Of a stretch of DNA of 16,018 nt, positions 1-6,737 are shown piece after piece. Both the position numbers and the translations under genes were made by a program. Source of the DNA: Bacillota bacterium (lineage in GTDB: Bacteria; Bacillota; Clostridia; Lutisporales; Lutisporaceae); contig JAEXXN010000223.1 of assembly GCA_023405875.1 (NCBI GenBank), positions 1 to 16,018 on the forward strand, given 5' to 3'. The notes under the pieces were generated by a model. The model ran no database searches. It was not told the DNA's origin and saw nothing but the letters and a program-made list of their open reading frames with translations. Each line of letters begins with the position of its first letter. Position 1 is the first letter of the stretch.

Positions 1-193
1 GTCCAGGGCTGAGCTGGACGTGAAGCGGTATGGCGTCATTGTGAGGAGCGGCTACAGGACGGGCTTGCTGCTTCCCAATCTGGAGGGTGTGGATTCGGTT
101 GATTACCAGGTGGATATCGCGCTTCAGAAGGCAGGTATCAGAAGCGGTGAGGCTTATGAGCTGGAACGCTTTGAGGTCATAAGGCATTATTAA
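1..193 (+). CDS. AMMECR1-domain protein (AmmeMemoRadiSam system protein A), 3' end only
   Basis: Only the last 64 codons are present, read from base 2 to the TAA at 191-193. The visible C-terminus includes YGVIVRSGYRTGLLLPNLEG, then VDYQVDIALQKAGI and a final YELERFEVIRHY. This is the conserved end of the AMMECR1 fold, where the G-x-R-x-G-L-L-L-P loop is diagnostic. In many Clostridia this domain is the C-terminal half of a larger protein that also carries the Memo domain; the window cannot show which form occurs here. The radical SAM gene of the same three-part system starts 4 bases after the stop, so the two are almost certainly cotranscribed. The biochemical function of the system is not established. 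The identification comes from sequence recognition and is strongly supported by the neighbour. Confidence 0.85.
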   Translation, partial: SRAELDVKRYGVIVRSGYRTGLLLPNLEGVDSVDYQVDIALQKAGIRSGEAYELERFEVIRHY

Positions 194-197
194 GCAT

Positions 198-1226
198 ATG
201 GAGTGGGTGGATTTGGCTGGGTTAAAGGAAGCAATGCACTATGAAAGGCTTGAGGATAATAAGGTAAGCTGCGGCCTTTGTCCCCACGGGTGTATTATCA
301 CACCGGGGAATTGGGGCATATGCAGGGTCAGGAACAACATTGAAGGAACCTTGTATACGCACAATTACGGAAGGCTGTCGGCAGTGGCAATGGACCCTGT
401 TGAAAAAAAGCCTCTTTATCATTATTATCCCGGAAAGTACCTGCTTTCCGTGGGTACGGTAGGCTGCAATTTCAGGTGCAGTTTTTGCCAGAATCATCAT
501 ATTGCACAGCGGGGGGCAGAGAAGGAGGCTGGAGCGGGGGAGCTGTATGAAGCCTCAGAAAGCTATCTGCTGAGCCTGTGCAGGCAGGAAGAGGAATGTG
601 TAGGTATCGCATATACCTATAATGAGCCCTCTGTCTGGTATGAGTATGTGTTGGACACCGCGAGATATTTCAGGGAAAAGGGCTATAAAAATGTTCTGGT
701 GACCAACGGCTATATCGGCGAAAAGGCACTGTCCGAGCTTCTTCCTTATATAGATGCCATGAATATTGATGTAAAGGCCTTCCGGGAGGATTATTACAGG
801 GAGATCTGCGGAGGAAGCCTGGAGCATGTAAAAAGCACGGTGCTGTCGGCAGCGGCACAATGCCATGTTGAGGTCACCACACTGGTTGTTCCCGGCCTTA
901 ACGACAGTGAGGCTGAGATGGAGGAGCTGGCAGAATGGCTGGCATCCGTTAAGTCCTCAATTCCTCTCCATCTGTCCCGTTATTTCCCAATGTACAGGAT
1001 GAAGGAGGCGCCCACACCGGCAGAGACTCTCAGAACATTGAAAAAGGTAGCTGCCGCAAGCCTTGAATATGTGTACATAGGTAATCTTCACAGCGAGGAT
1101 ACAAATACCTATTGCCCTGAGTGCGGAGCCCTTCTTGTAAGAAGAGGAGTAGGGACATTCATCGAGCATCTGGAGGAAGGAAGCTGCTCAAAATGCGGCA
1201 AAGAGATAGCTATTAAAGGGATATAG
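198..1226 (+). CDS. amrS: AmmeMemoRadiSam system radical SAM enzyme AmrS
   Basis: A 342-residue radical SAM protein related to pyruvate formate-lyase activating enzymes. The SAM-binding [4Fe-4S] cluster motif is C90-NFR-C94-SF-C97. An N-terminal cysteine group (C25, C28, C32, C42) and a C-terminal zinc-ribbon-like pair, CPEC and CSKC, frame the barrel; this arrangement is typical of AmrS. The AMMECR1 gene lies 4 bases upstream. The substrate is unknown; the family is thought to act on or with the Memo/AMMECR1 partners (inference from co-occurrence). The start at 198 has no good ribosome binding site. An in-frame ATG at 234 (MHYERLED) has AAAGGAA just before it, though only 3 bases away. Family members usually begin near the KEAxxYE stretch, so either start is possible. 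The gene is full length and intact. Confidence 0.93.
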   Translation: MEWVDLAGLKEAMHYERLEDNKVSCGLCPHGCIITPGNWGICRVRNNIEGTLYTHNYGRLSAVAMDPVEKKPLYHYYPGKYLLSVGTVGCNFRCSFCQNHHIAQRGAEKEAGAGELYEASESYLLSLCRQEEECVGIAYTYNEPSVWYEYVLDTARYFREKGYKNVLVTNGYIGEKALSELLPYIDAMNIDVKAFREDYYREICGGSLEHVKSTVLSAAAQCHVEVTTLVVPGLNDSEAEMEELAEWLASVKSSIPLHLSRYFPMYRMKEAPTPAETLRTLKKVAAASLEYVYIGNLHSEDTNTYCPECGALLVRRGVGTFIEHLEEGSCSKCGKEIAIKGI

Positions 1227-1229
1227 TGG

Positions 1230-1235
1230 TACAAT
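1230..1235 (+). promoter_or_regulatory. Possible extended -10 promoter before the DUF1189 gene
   Basis: TACAAT at 1230-1235 is preceded by TG at 1227-1228, giving a TGN-TACAAT extended -10. No acceptable -35 sits 16-18 bases upstream. It would allow separate transcription of the DUF1189, phosphoesterase and thioesterase genes. A weak call. Confidence 0.25.
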
Positions 1236-1289
1236 AGTAAAAAGTGCAGCAAAGTTGTGCAGCAAATGCACACATGGGAGGCGGATATT

Positions 1290-2084
1290 ATGAATTTCTT
1301 TATTCAGATGAGGGAAAGCGTTATTGATTTCAGATTTTACAAAAGTATAAAGGACAATAAATTCAGCAGGAGCTTTGTATATCTGCTGCTGCTTTTTCTC
1401 ATAATTTACTGTATAAACGGAACCAGGACGTTTATAGCAACCAGAATAGGAGTAGATGAGCTTGTCTCAGGAATAAACACCAATATTCCCGAGTTCAGGC
1501 TGGAAAACGGGGAATTCAGCTTTGCAGGCGAGATGCCTTACTATATAAGCAGCAGTACTGACGAAGCCTTTGTAATCGATACAACGGGGCAAGTGGATGA
1601 AAGCATATTGAGGGACGTATCCAGCGGGTTACTTATTACCAAAGACACGGTATATGCCAAAAGAAGCGATATTGAGACAAGGGAATTCAGCCTGACGGAA
1701 TTGAAAGGCATCACCCTTACCAAACAGAAGGTGCTGGAGTTTCTGCCCAAGATAAGCTGGATAGTGCTTATTTTTATTGCTTTCGGCTTTATCTTTGTAT
1801 TGGGCTGGAAGCTGCTTAATGCTGTAATACTGGCATTACTGGGGCTTGTTGTCAATTCCGTGCTGAAAGGAAGCCTTAAATACAAAAATATGCTGAATAT
1901 AAGCATATATGCCCTTACCCTTCCAATGCTGCTGCAGCTTGCAGTAAACCTTTACGGCTATCCCTTCCCAAGCTTCGGGCTTATTTATTGGGGCATATCC
2001 ATACTATATGTGGTTATGGCAGTAAGAGCCTGCAAGGAGGAGCCTGAAGCACCCCAGACATGGAATGACACGGAGGGGATATAG
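1290..2084 (+). CDS. DUF1189 family integral membrane protein
   Basis: A 264-residue membrane protein. The N-terminal MNFFIQMRESVIDFRFYKSI followed by a transmembrane segment (about 28-45) matches the DUF1189 pattern. A non-membrane section of roughly 110 residues (46-154) follows, then about four closely spaced hydrophobic helices (155-175, 177-193, 205-220, 228-247) and a short acidic tail. The molecular function of the family is unknown; homologues are widespread in Firmicutes. I chose ATG 1290 over the in-frame GTG at 1257 because GGGAGG lies at 1276-1281, at good spacing, and the family's conserved N-terminus begins here. A direct repeat lies just upstream. The next gene starts 3 bases after this stop, indicating one transcript. 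Confidence 0.78.
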   Translation: MNFFIQMRESVIDFRFYKSIKDNKFSRSFVYLLLLFLIIYCINGTRTFIATRIGVDELVSGINTNIPEFRLENGEFSFAGEMPYYISSSTDEAFVIDTTGQVDESILRDVSSGLLITKDTVYAKRSDIETREFSLTELKGITLTKQKVLEFLPKISWIVLIFIAFGFIFVLGWKLLNAVILALLGLVVNSVLKGSLKYKNMLNISIYALTLPMLLQLAVNLYGYPFPSFGLIYWGISILYVVMAVRACKEEPEAPQTWNDTEGI

Positions 2085-2087
2085 AAG

Positions 2088-2588
2088 GTGAGAATAGGTG
2101 TAATTTCCGATACCCATATAAGAAGCAGCGCCAAGCTCCTGCCCAGGATAGTATTTGAGGTGTTTGAAGGGGTGGATGTTATACTCCATGCAGGAGATAT
2201 CCTGATTGAGGAGGTCCTCCTTGAGCTTGAGGCCATTGCTCCGGTTTATGCAGTAGCCGGGAACAATGACAGCTATGAAATGCTGGACAAGTATGGGATA
2301 AAAAAGATAATCACGGCTAATGGGAAAAGAATAGGCCTGACTCATGGGACCAGCAGGGGAAAGACTTACATGAATGCTTACGCTGAGTTCCTGGGGGATG
2401 ATGTGGATTGTGTCGTATATGGGCACAGCCACAAGCCGCATAATGAGGTCATTAACGGTGTTCTGTTCTTTAACCCGGGCTCTCCGACCTCCAGAAGGTT
2501 TGAGCCCAGGTATTCCCTTGGAATACTTCATGTGGACAGTGAAATAACAGGAGAAATAATTTATTTTGACAGGGAGAATGAAATATGA
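2088..2588 (+). CDS. YfcE/MJ0936-type metallophosphodiesterase
   Basis: A 166-residue calcineurin-like phosphoesterase of the YfcE/MJ0936 group, expected to hydrolyse phosphodiester bonds using two metal ions in the cytoplasm. All metal-binding motifs are visible: D8-x-H10 (SDTH), GD at 36-37, GNND at 58-61, H86 in THGT, and GHSH at 112-115. The protein ends at the usual length for the family. The start is GTG at 2088, with GGAGGGG at 2072-2078 about 9-11 bases upstream, and it begins 3 bases after the DUF1189 stop. Its last codons overlap the next gene by 4 bases (ATGA), a sign of translational coupling. The natural substrate cannot be told from sequence. A gene-neighbour role with the thioesterase is not evident. 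Confidence 0.9.
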   Translation: MRIGVISDTHIRSSAKLLPRIVFEVFEGVDVILHAGDILIEEVLLELEAIAPVYAVAGNNDSYEMLDKYGIKKIITANGKRIGLTHGTSRGKTYMNAYAEFLGDDVDCVVYGHSHKPHNEVINGVLFFNPGSPTSRRFEPRYSLGILHVDSEITGEIIYFDRENEI

Positions 2589-3004
2589 AACAGTACATAT
2601 CGACACATCTTATAAAATCAGAGGATCTTAACCACCATGGGACGCTGTTTGCCGGAAGGATGGCCGAATGGTTTGTGGAAGGAACCTTTGTAGCTGCCGC
2701 CAGTCTTTATGGTAACCCGGAAAACATAGTGTGCGTAAAGCTGCACGGTATGAAATTTGCAGGCCCGGCTACCAAGGGGGACATCATAACTCTCAAGACC
2801 AGGATCGTATATGTGGGGAACACCAGCCTTACCGCCTATGGAAAGGTTACCAAGCATGACAGTGAAGATAGACTGGTAGAGGGGTTTGTCACCTTTGTAT
2901 GTGTGGACGAGAAGGGCAAAAAAATGCCTCATAATATTGTACTGCCGGAACCGGAGGACGATGAGCAGAGGAGACTCCGGGAGCTTGCAAAAACCTTGAG
3001 GTAA
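2585..3004 (+). CDS. Hotdog-fold acyl-CoA thioesterase
   Basis: A 139-residue single hotdog-domain protein of the acyl-CoA hydrolase (YciA/BACH-like) group, predicted to hydrolyse an acyl-CoA thioester in the cytoplasm. The signature DLNHHGTLFAGRMAEWFVEG spans residues 14-33: N16 and H17-H18-G19 precede the central hotdog helix. The second half, HGMKFAGPATKGDIITLKTR, is the typical substrate-binding strand region. In related thioesterases the central helix carries an acidic pair (W-M-D-E or I-E-E); here the first acid position is V31, followed by E32. I recall that clostridial relatives share this AEWFVE form, so it may define a subfamily. ATG overlaps the phosphoesterase stop (ATGA), and GGGA at 2574-2577 serves as ribosome binding site. 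The acyl substrate is unknown. Confidence 0.85.
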   Translation: MKQYISTHLIKSEDLNHHGTLFAGRMAEWFVEGTFVAAASLYGNPENIVCVKLHGMKFAGPATKGDIITLKTRIVYVGNTSLTAYGKVTKHDSEDRLVEGFVTFVCVDEKGKKMPHNIVLPEPEDDEQRRLRELAKTLR

Positions 3005-3020
3005 AAAGCAAAATAAATAA

Positions 3021-3092
3021 AACAGCCACTCACGGCAGTGATATATTTTATTATTACTGCTGCGAGGGGCTGTTGTCATTTTAATTATTTTT
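3021..3092 (+). terminator. Rho-independent terminator after the thioesterase gene
   Basis: A two-part stem. The outer arms AACAGCC (3021-3027) and GGCTGTT (3068-3074) close an inner 9-bp stem, GCAGTGATA (3035-3043) with TATTACTGC (3052-3060), which has one G-U pair. A T-rich tract (3079-3092) follows. It ends the region 1 operon. Confidence 0.8.
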
Positions 3093-3114
3093 TAACAATA
3101 ATTACCAGTCGCAA

Positions 3115-3143
3115 TTGAAACTGCCGCAAAGGTCCGGTATAAA
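3115..3143 (+). promoter_or_regulatory. Sigma-A type promoter for mobA
   Basis: TTGAAA at 3115-3120 and TATAAA at 3138-3143 are separated by exactly 17 bases. It lies just after the terminator and about 50 bases before the mobA start, so it fits as the promoter of the mobA - carbonic anhydrase - FNT unit. Confidence 0.6.
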
Positions 3144-3193
3144 AGTGTTTGTATGAAAATAAATGCGGGAGCATAAAGCTTCGAGAGGTCAAA

Positions 3194-3829
3194 ATGAAAG
3201 ATGTGGAATCCGCAATAATACTTGCCGGAGGCAAGAGCAGCAGGATGGGCTTTGACAAACAGTTTCTCAAGCTGGGGGACAAGCTGCTGGTGGAAATGCT
3301 GGCAGAAAAGCTGGAGCCGGTTTTCAAAGAGATAATCATTGTTACCGGCAGACCGGAGGAGTATGCAAAATACGGGTACAGGCTGGTGGAGGACGAGGTA
3401 AAGGACTTCGGACCTCTCGCCGGAATACATGTGGGGTTGAAAAACAGTTCAAGCCTGTACAATTATATAGTGGCCTGCGATATGCCCTTTATAAGCCTCA
3501 GATACCTGGAGTATATGATGGAGCTTATTGCAAGGAATGAAGGAAGGGCCGACGGTGTTATAACAAGACTGGGCGAATCGATAGAGCCCTTCAATGCCTT
3601 TTATTCCAAAGGCCTTCTTGACAGGGTAGAGGATAATATTAAAAAGGGCAAGAGGCAGATAAGCCTGTTGCTGAGGGATTCCAATGTGATTTATGTCAGT
3701 GAGGCAGAGGCAAGAAGCTTCAGCCCCGATTGGAAGATGTTCACCAATGTCAATACCTTGAAGGACTATGAAGACCTTGCAGCGGCATCAGCCGAAATCG
3801 ACCGGCACAAAATTAACATAATTAAATAA
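3194..3829 (+). CDS. mobA: Molybdenum cofactor guanylyltransferase MobA
   Basis: A 211-residue nucleotidyltransferase that attaches GMP from GTP to Mo-molybdopterin to make the guanine dinucleotide form of the cofactor. The GTP-binding signature LAGGKSSRMGFDK spans residues 10-22. FGPLAGI (73-79) and the metal-binding ACDMPF (94-99) follow, and the end has the usual NVNTLKDYEDL. ATG 3194 is preferred over the in-frame ATG at 3149: GAGAGG (3183-3188) is well placed and the Rossmann strand starts at once, as in homologues. Presence of mobA implies that at least one enzyme in this organism uses the bis-MGD (or MGD) form, such as a DMSO-reductase-family formate dehydrogenase. The carbonic anhydrase gene begins 12 bases downstream. 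MobB is not in the window. Confidence 0.93.
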   Translation: MKDVESAIILAGGKSSRMGFDKQFLKLGDKLLVEMLAEKLEPVFKEIIIVTGRPEEYAKYGYRLVEDEVKDFGPLAGIHVGLKNSSSLYNYIVACDMPFISLRYLEYMMELIARNEGRADGVITRLGESIEPFNAFYSKGLLDRVEDNIKKGKRQISLLLRDSNVIYVSEAEARSFSPDWKMFTNVNTLKDYEDLAAASAEIDRHKINIIK

Positions 3830-3841
3830 TAGGAGGAAATC

Positions 3842-4375
3842 ATGTTAGAGAAGATATTGGAGCACAACAGGAAATTTGTACAGGAGAGAAGCAGGACGGG
3901 GGAAGACAAGCCTATAAGCGGACATGCCCATAAGGATATAATGGTATTTACCTGCATGGATACAAGGCTTGTGGAGCTTCTGGAAGCCGCCATGGGCTTT
4001 AAGCGTGGAGACATAAAAATACTGAAAAATGCAGGCAATATAATAAGGGACAATTGCAGTGAAGTAATAAGAAGTGTAGCAGTGGGTACCATAATTATGG
4101 GGCTGAAAGAGGTATACGTAGTAGGACACAAGGATTGCGGAATGAGAAAGCAGAATGTAGAGGATATAAGGGCAAAGATGGTGGAAAAGGGTATACCCCA
4201 GGATGCAATTGAAGCAATCGATATAGCAGAGTGGTTCGGGCTGCTGAAGAATGAAGCGGAGAATGTCAGGGATGCAGTGGCAAAGCTTAAGGCGTCGCCA
4301 TATGTTCCTAAGGATGTAGCCGTACATGGCTTGCTTATGGACCCCAACTCGGGCGAAATTGAGGTTATTGTATAA
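3842..4375 (+). CDS. Beta-class carbonic anhydrase
   Basis: A 177-residue protein with the zinc site of beta-carbonic anhydrases: C38-M-D40-T-R42 and H96-K-D-C99-G. C38, H96 and C99 should bind zinc, and D40/R42 form the catalytic dyad. The length matches the small prokaryotic beta-CA type. It interconverts CO2 and bicarbonate in the cytoplasm. AGGAGG at 3832-3837 gives a strong start at ATG 3842. It sits between mobA and an FNT-family channel, probably in one transcript. The pairing suggests a link to formate/CO2 metabolism, for example supplying or removing CO2/bicarbonate near a Mo/W formate dehydrogenase (inference). Confidence 0.93.
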   Translation: MLEKILEHNRKFVQERSRTGEDKPISGHAHKDIMVFTCMDTRLVELLEAAMGFKRGDIKILKNAGNIIRDNCSEVIRSVAVGTIIMGLKEVYVVGHKDCGMRKQNVEDIRAKMVEKGIPQDAIEAIDIAEWFGLLKNEAENVRDAVAKLKASPYVPKDVAVHGLLMDPNSGEIEVIV

Positions 4376-4430
4376 AGAAAAATATTTGCTGATGCTTTTT
4401 AACAACATTTCGATTGGAGGCTCTTTAGTA

Positions 4431-5237
4431 ATGGAGAAAAGAATACTGACTCCAAAGGAGATTGCACAGGCAACATGCGATGCAGGCGCGGCAAAAGCGA
4501 AGCTTACCGTTTCGGAAATGCTTGTACTCGGTATCTTTGCAGGTGCATTCATAGGCTTTGGAGCGCAGGGGGCAATCACAATAGGCCAGTCTCTGTCAGC
4601 AATTGATGCTGGTATGCAGAAATTTGCCTTTGCAGCAGCTTTCCCTGTAGGACTTATGCTTGTAGTTCTCTGCGGGGCAGAGCTTTTTACGGGGAACAAT
4701 CTTATGACCCTGGGGTGTTTTAGCTGCCGCTACAAATGGTCGGATATTTTTAGAAACTGGTTTTTTGTATATGCGGCTAATTTTATTGGATCGGTATTAT
4801 TGGCATTATTAGTTGCAAATTCAGGCTTAATGGCACAGGGTACACCGGCAGCCGAGCTTGCTGTCAGTATAGCAAGCAAGAAGGTTGAAATAGCATTTGT
4901 GCCTGCAATCATAAGAGGCATCCTGTGCAATGTTATAGTTGTTCTTGCAGTCTGGATGGCTACAGGGGCAAGGGATGTAATAGGAAAGATATTTGCCTGC
5001 TGGTTCCCGATCATGCTTTTTGTGCTTTCCGGATATGAGCATAGTGTTGCGAACATGTACTTCATACCCGTTGGAATGTTCGTAGGTGCGCCTGTTACAT
5101 GGGGACAGTTTCTGTTTAACAATTTGCTGCCTGTTACCATAGGTAATATTATAGGTGGTGCGCTTATAGTTCCGCTGTTCTATCATGTAGCCTATATGAA
5201 GACCTCAGCACCGGTTTCAAAGGATGGAAAAGCTTAA
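4431..5237 (+). CDS. Formate/nitrite transporter family channel (FocA/NirC/HSC type)
   Basis: A 268-residue membrane protein with the six-helix FNT fold, expected to form a pentameric channel for small monovalent anions. Signature segments are GAFIGFGAQ (about 38-46), the CGAELFTGNNLMT loop (81-93) and GYEHSVANMYFIP (201-213). H204 is the central pore histidine, and K151 lies 53 residues before it, the spacing of the K156/H209 pair in E. coli FocA. I start at ATG 4431, with GGAGG at 4416-4420; the longer in-frame ATG at 4326 lies inside the carbonic anhydrase gene and would add residues absent from the family. Substrate (formate, nitrite, hydrosulfide, or another small anion) cannot be read from sequence. 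Carbonic anhydrase and Moco neighbours favour formate. Confidence 0.9.
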   Translation: MEKRILTPKEIAQATCDAGAAKAKLTVSEMLVLGIFAGAFIGFGAQGAITIGQSLSAIDAGMQKFAFAAAFPVGLMLVVLCGAELFTGNNLMTLGCFSCRYKWSDIFRNWFFVYAANFIGSVLLALLVANSGLMAQGTPAAELAVSIASKKVEIAFVPAIIRGILCNVIVVLAVWMATGARDVIGKIFACWFPIMLFVLSGYEHSVANMYFIPVGMFVGAPVTWGQFLFNNLLPVTIGNIIGGALIVPLFYHVAYMKTSAPVSKDGKA

Positions 5238-5289
5238 AAAAGCCGTAGTTATGTATTTGAGTTCCTTAAAATTGAATTTTTGTATATAT

Positions 5290-5355
5290 GGCTGCCGGCA
5301 AATTTTGTTTGTCAGCAGCCTCAGGGCAGGGGCATAAACCCTGTCCTTTGATTTT
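5290..5355 (+). terminator. Two consecutive hairpins after the FNT gene, probable terminator
   Basis: Hairpin A pairs 5290-5302 with 5308-5320 (13 positions, one G-U and one mismatch, loop TTTTG) but has no T tract. Hairpin B pairs AGGGCAGGG (5323-5331) with CCCTGTCCT (5339-5347, one G-U) and is followed by TTGATTTTAT. B resembles a weak intrinsic terminator; A may protect the mRNA 3' end or assist. Confidence 0.5.
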
Positions 5356-5380
5356 ATCAAGCCTTTGAAGATTGTATAAT
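5353..5380 (+). promoter_or_regulatory. Candidate promoter of the moeA-moeA-moaA-MOSC operon
   Basis: A perfect TATAAT is at 5375-5380. The best -35 at 16-base spacing is TTTATC (5353-5358), which is poor, so an activator may be needed. The implied 5' leader (about 5387-5482) contains a small hairpin, TTGAT...ATCAA (5384-5401), and a 3-4 bp GCC/GGC stem capped by GTAA (5426-5435). I do not recognise the Moco riboswitch consensus in it. Confidence 0.4.
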
Positions 5381-5482
5381 ATATTGATAACCAGGCATCA
5401 ATAGGCTAAGATTTAATTTAGAAGCTGCCGTAAGGCGCGGATAGAGACCAACAGATAACGGGACTGGAGGAGATGACTTGTT

Positions 5483-6712
5483 ATGAAGCTTTTAGAGGTA
5501 GATACGGTACAGCAGGTTAAGGAAAAAATGGATCGTTATTTTAAGGATATCTCAGTAGGGTATGAAGAGGTAGGCATCGCAGAAGCTATGGGAAGAGTGG
5601 CTTTTGAGGATATATGTTCCCGGCTTGACATACCTGATTTCAATAGATCGACAGTTGACGGGTATGCGGTAGCAGCCGGCGATACCTATGGGGCAAGTGA
5701 GAGCATGCCGGTTTTCCTCAATATAACGGGGAGGGTGGAGATGGGCATGCCGACCCCGCTTACGGTAAGCTCCGGAAGCTGTGTATATGTGCCTACAGGG
5801 GGAATGATACCCCAGGGAGCGGACGGAATGCTGATGATAGAGTATGCAGAGGTCATAGAGTCGGGGCTGCTGGCTGCCCACAGCCCTGTAGCCAAAGGGG
5901 AGAATATAATCTTCACCGGTGATGACGTAAGGCAGGGTAATAAGGTTTTGAACAAGGGCAGAGTGATAAGGTCGCAGGATATAGGAGTGCTTTGTGCGGC
6001 GGGAATAGGCCGGCTGAAGGTATCAAAAATGCCGAGGGTGGCTGTTGTATCGACAGGGGACGAAATAGTCGATCCTTTTGGACAGGTGAGTCCGGGACAG
6101 GTAAGGGATATCAACACCTATATACTTTCTGCAATGGTAAAGGAGCTTGGGGGAGAGGTGACGGAAAGCATTGTGGTAAAGGATGATTTTGAGCTTATCA
6201 GAAGTACTGTGGATGAGGCTTCCCGGAGCAACGACATTGTTGTTATATCGGGTGGCAGCTCAGTGGGGGCAAGAGATAATACCGAAAAGGTAATAGCCTC
6301 CTTTGGGGAGCCGGGAGTATTAGTCCATGGAGTAGCTGTAAAGCCGGGAAAGCCTACTATCCTCGGCAGGGTCAGGAATGCAGCCGTGTTCGGGCTGCCG
6401 GGTCATCCTGTCTCTGCGGTCATAATATTCAGGCTGTTTGTTAAGGAAATGCTTTACAGGCTTCTTGGAAAAGCTGAAGAGAGCATTCATATAAATGCGG
6501 TATGCAGTGTGAACCTGCATTCATCCCCAGGTAAGGAGACACACCAGCTTGTTGAATTGCTTCAGGATGGAGAGGTCATATTGGCAAAGCCCATACATGC
6601 AAAATCAGCGGCTATTTTCCAGCTTTCAAGGGCTCAGGGTATGATACGCATACAGCTGGAAAAGGAGGGTATAAAAAAGGGTGAAGCCGTAAAGGTCGAG
6701 CTGTTTAGATAA
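5483..6712 (+). CDS. moeA: Molybdopterin molybdenumtransferase MoeA
   Basis: A 409-residue MoeA/gephyrin-E-type enzyme that inserts molybdate (or tungstate) into adenylylated molybdopterin. Motifs in order are DFNRSTVDGYAV (52-63, D59 equivalent to the essential Asp), VPTGGMIP (103-110), STGDEIV (190-196), SGGSSVGARD (256-265), KPGKP (287-291) and GLPGHPVSA (304-312), then the C-terminal beta-barrel domain (about 335-409). The loop that reads N-x-R-x-x-G-E-D in many MoeA proteins is N141-IIFT-G146-D-D here, so the Arg and Glu are replaced. GGAGGAG (5466-5472) precedes the ATG at 5483. The gene heads an operon with a second MoeA 25 bases downstream. Two MoeA copies may differ in metal preference or partner (inference). 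Confidence 0.93.
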   Translation: MKLLEVDTVQQVKEKMDRYFKDISVGYEEVGIAEAMGRVAFEDICSRLDIPDFNRSTVDGYAVAAGDTYGASESMPVFLNITGRVEMGMPTPLTVSSGSCVYVPTGGMIPQGADGMLMIEYAEVIESGLLAAHSPVAKGENIIFTGDDVRQGNKVLNKGRVIRSQDIGVLCAAGIGRLKVSKMPRVAVVSTGDEIVDPFGQVSPGQVRDINTYILSAMVKELGGEVTESIVVKDDFELIRSTVDEASRSNDIVVISGGSSVGARDNTEKVIASFGEPGVLVHGVAVKPGKPTILGRVRNAAVFGLPGHPVSAVIIFRLFVKEMLYRLLGKAEESIHINAVCSVNLHSSPGKETHQLVELLQDGEVILAKPIHAKSAAIFQLSRAQGMIRIQLEKEGIKKGEAVKVELFR

Positions 6713-6737
6713 CTGGCAATAAAGGAGCGTATCAAGA

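Noticed and set aside
4326..4430. Longer start for the FNT channel at ATG 4326
   Set aside because: It would overlap the carbonic anhydrase gene and add residues absent from the family, while ATG 4431 has a clear GGAGG upstream.
3845..4699. Long minus-strand open frames over the carbonic anhydrase and FNT genes
   Set aside because: They are antisense shadows of well-supported plus-strand genes, with no ribosome binding site or recognisable product.
5380..5482. Moco (or tungsten cofactor) riboswitch in the moeA leader
   Set aside because: The leader is short and I could not find the conserved segments of the Moco RNA motif; a covariance model search would decide.
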